From an uncultured Eubacterium sp. (GTDB taxonomy: Bacteria > Bacillota > Clostridia > Oscillospirales > Acutalibacteraceae): a DNA stretch of 14,344 nucleotides. The stretch spans positions 1-14,344 of the forward strand of contig CAMFQI010000006.1 of the NCBI GenBank assembly GCA_945980015.1, in the 5' to 3' direction. Made by a program: the position numbers and the translations under genes. Shown piece by piece: positions 13,881 through 14,344 of this stretch (position 1 is the stretch's first letter; each line of letters begins with the position of its first letter). The notes beneath the pieces were generated by a model. It was not told the DNA's origin. It worked only from the letters and a program-made list of their open reading frames with translations, and searched no databases.

Positions 13881-14344
13881 ATGGAATATGTCTTGTCAAT
13901 GGGAACAAATATAGGCGACAGAAAGCAAAATATCGAAAAAGCCATTGAGTCTATAAACAGTATTCCCTATACAGATGTAATTAAATGCTCAAAAATTTAT
14001 GAAACAGAGCCTGTCGGTTATGCAAGACAGGACGATTTTTACAATGTTGCACTTCTTGTAAGCAGTGAATTTGAGCCTCACGAAATGCTCGGTCTTTGTC
14101 TCGGAATTGAAGCAGGCTTCGGCAGAAAAAGAGGTATCAAAAACGGTCCGAGGATTCTCGATATCGACGTAATTTTTGCCGAAAATGAAAAAATTGACAC
14201 AAAAAATCTCGAAATTCCGCATCCGAGATATAACGAACGACGCTTCGTTTTGGAGCCGATGCTTGATATTTTTCCGAGCGGCATCGCTTACGGAATAGAT
14301 TTTAAGCAATACATACAAAAAATTGACGGTCAAGGCGTTCGTGC
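13881..14344 (+). CDS. folK: 6-hydroxymethyl-dihydropterin pyrophosphokinase (3' end cut)
   Basis: A reading frame runs off the window after 154 codons. Its start MEYVLSMGTNIGDRKQNIEKAI is the typical HPPK N-terminus. KIYETEPVGYARQDDFYNVAL (38-58), GRKRGIKNGPRILDIDVIF (81-99) with the two metal-binding aspartates, and IPHPRYNERRFVLEPM (112-127) complete the signature. It transfers pyrophosphate from ATP to 6-hydroxymethyl-dihydropterin, producing the FolP substrate. AAGGA (13866-13870) precedes the ATG by 10 bases, and the gap after folB is 37 bases, so it belongs to the same operon. HPPK proteins are usually about 155-165 residues, so only a few residues are missing. Confidence 0.95.
   Translation, partial: MEYVLSMGTNIGDRKQNIEKAIESINSIPYTDVIKCSKIYETEPVGYARQDDFYNVALLVSSEFEPHEMLGLCLGIEAGFGRKRGIKNGPRILDIDVIFAENEKIDTKNLEIPHPRYNERRFVLEPMLDIFPSGIAYGIDFKQYIQKIDGQGVR

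Overview
The window is one end of a contig from an AT-rich, low-GC Gram-positive bacterium. The best guess is an uncultured gut or rumen member of the Clostridia, near Ruminococcaceae/Oscillospirales. This rests on strong AGGAG-type ribosome binding sites, sharp TTGAAA-17-TATAAT promoters, a stand-alone AICAR transformylase in place of bifunctional PurH, a domain-permuted GH3 beta-glucosidase and a folE-folP-folB-folK cluster. The first 32 bases are not biological: they are the Illumina Nextera (Tn5 transposase) read-1 adapter minus its first base.

Left part (33-1668, minus strand): a terminator, then two overlapping ATP-grasp ligase genes of the RimK-like superfamily. They are transcribed away from the purine genes. 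The divergent promoters share one 45-bp stretch in which the elements interleave. Rightward (1787-4310) lie the formyltransferase half of purH and purA, ending at a strong terminator. They supply AICAR to FAICAR, and IMP to adenylosuccinate.

Middle (4381-5490): a REP-associated tyrosine transposase (RAYT) on the minus strand. It sits between two nearly identical 121-bp direct repeats. Each repeat is a pair of inverted GGGGACGGTTCC-type REP units around a conserved 45-50 bp spacer. A solitary third unit lies just beyond.

Right-middle (5580-11018): a three-gene plus-strand operon of a ClC-type chloride/proton antiporter with a C-terminal TrkA_C/RCK_C domain, a cytoplasmic GH5 enzyme resembling endoglycoceramidases, and a GH3 beta-glucosidase with reversed domain order. 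The first two overlap by ATGA, and the third starts 10 bases after the second ends. The promoter places the transcript start on or next to the first ATG, so the antiporter mRNA is probably leaderless.

Right end (11145-14344): a membrane-anchored, arginine-depleted relative of the LytR-CpsA-Psr family, followed closely by folE, folP, folB and folK (the last cut by the window edge), a de novo folate pathway from GTP. Folate and purine synthesis are linked in this window, since the formyltransferase consumes 10-formyl-tetrahydrofolate and FolE consumes GTP.

The most interesting items are the RAYT/REP element, the leaderless antiporter-glycosidase operon, the degenerate LCP protein heading the folate genes, the tandem ATP-grasp pair and the divergent IMP site of PurA. 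I see no clear new defence or RiPP system.
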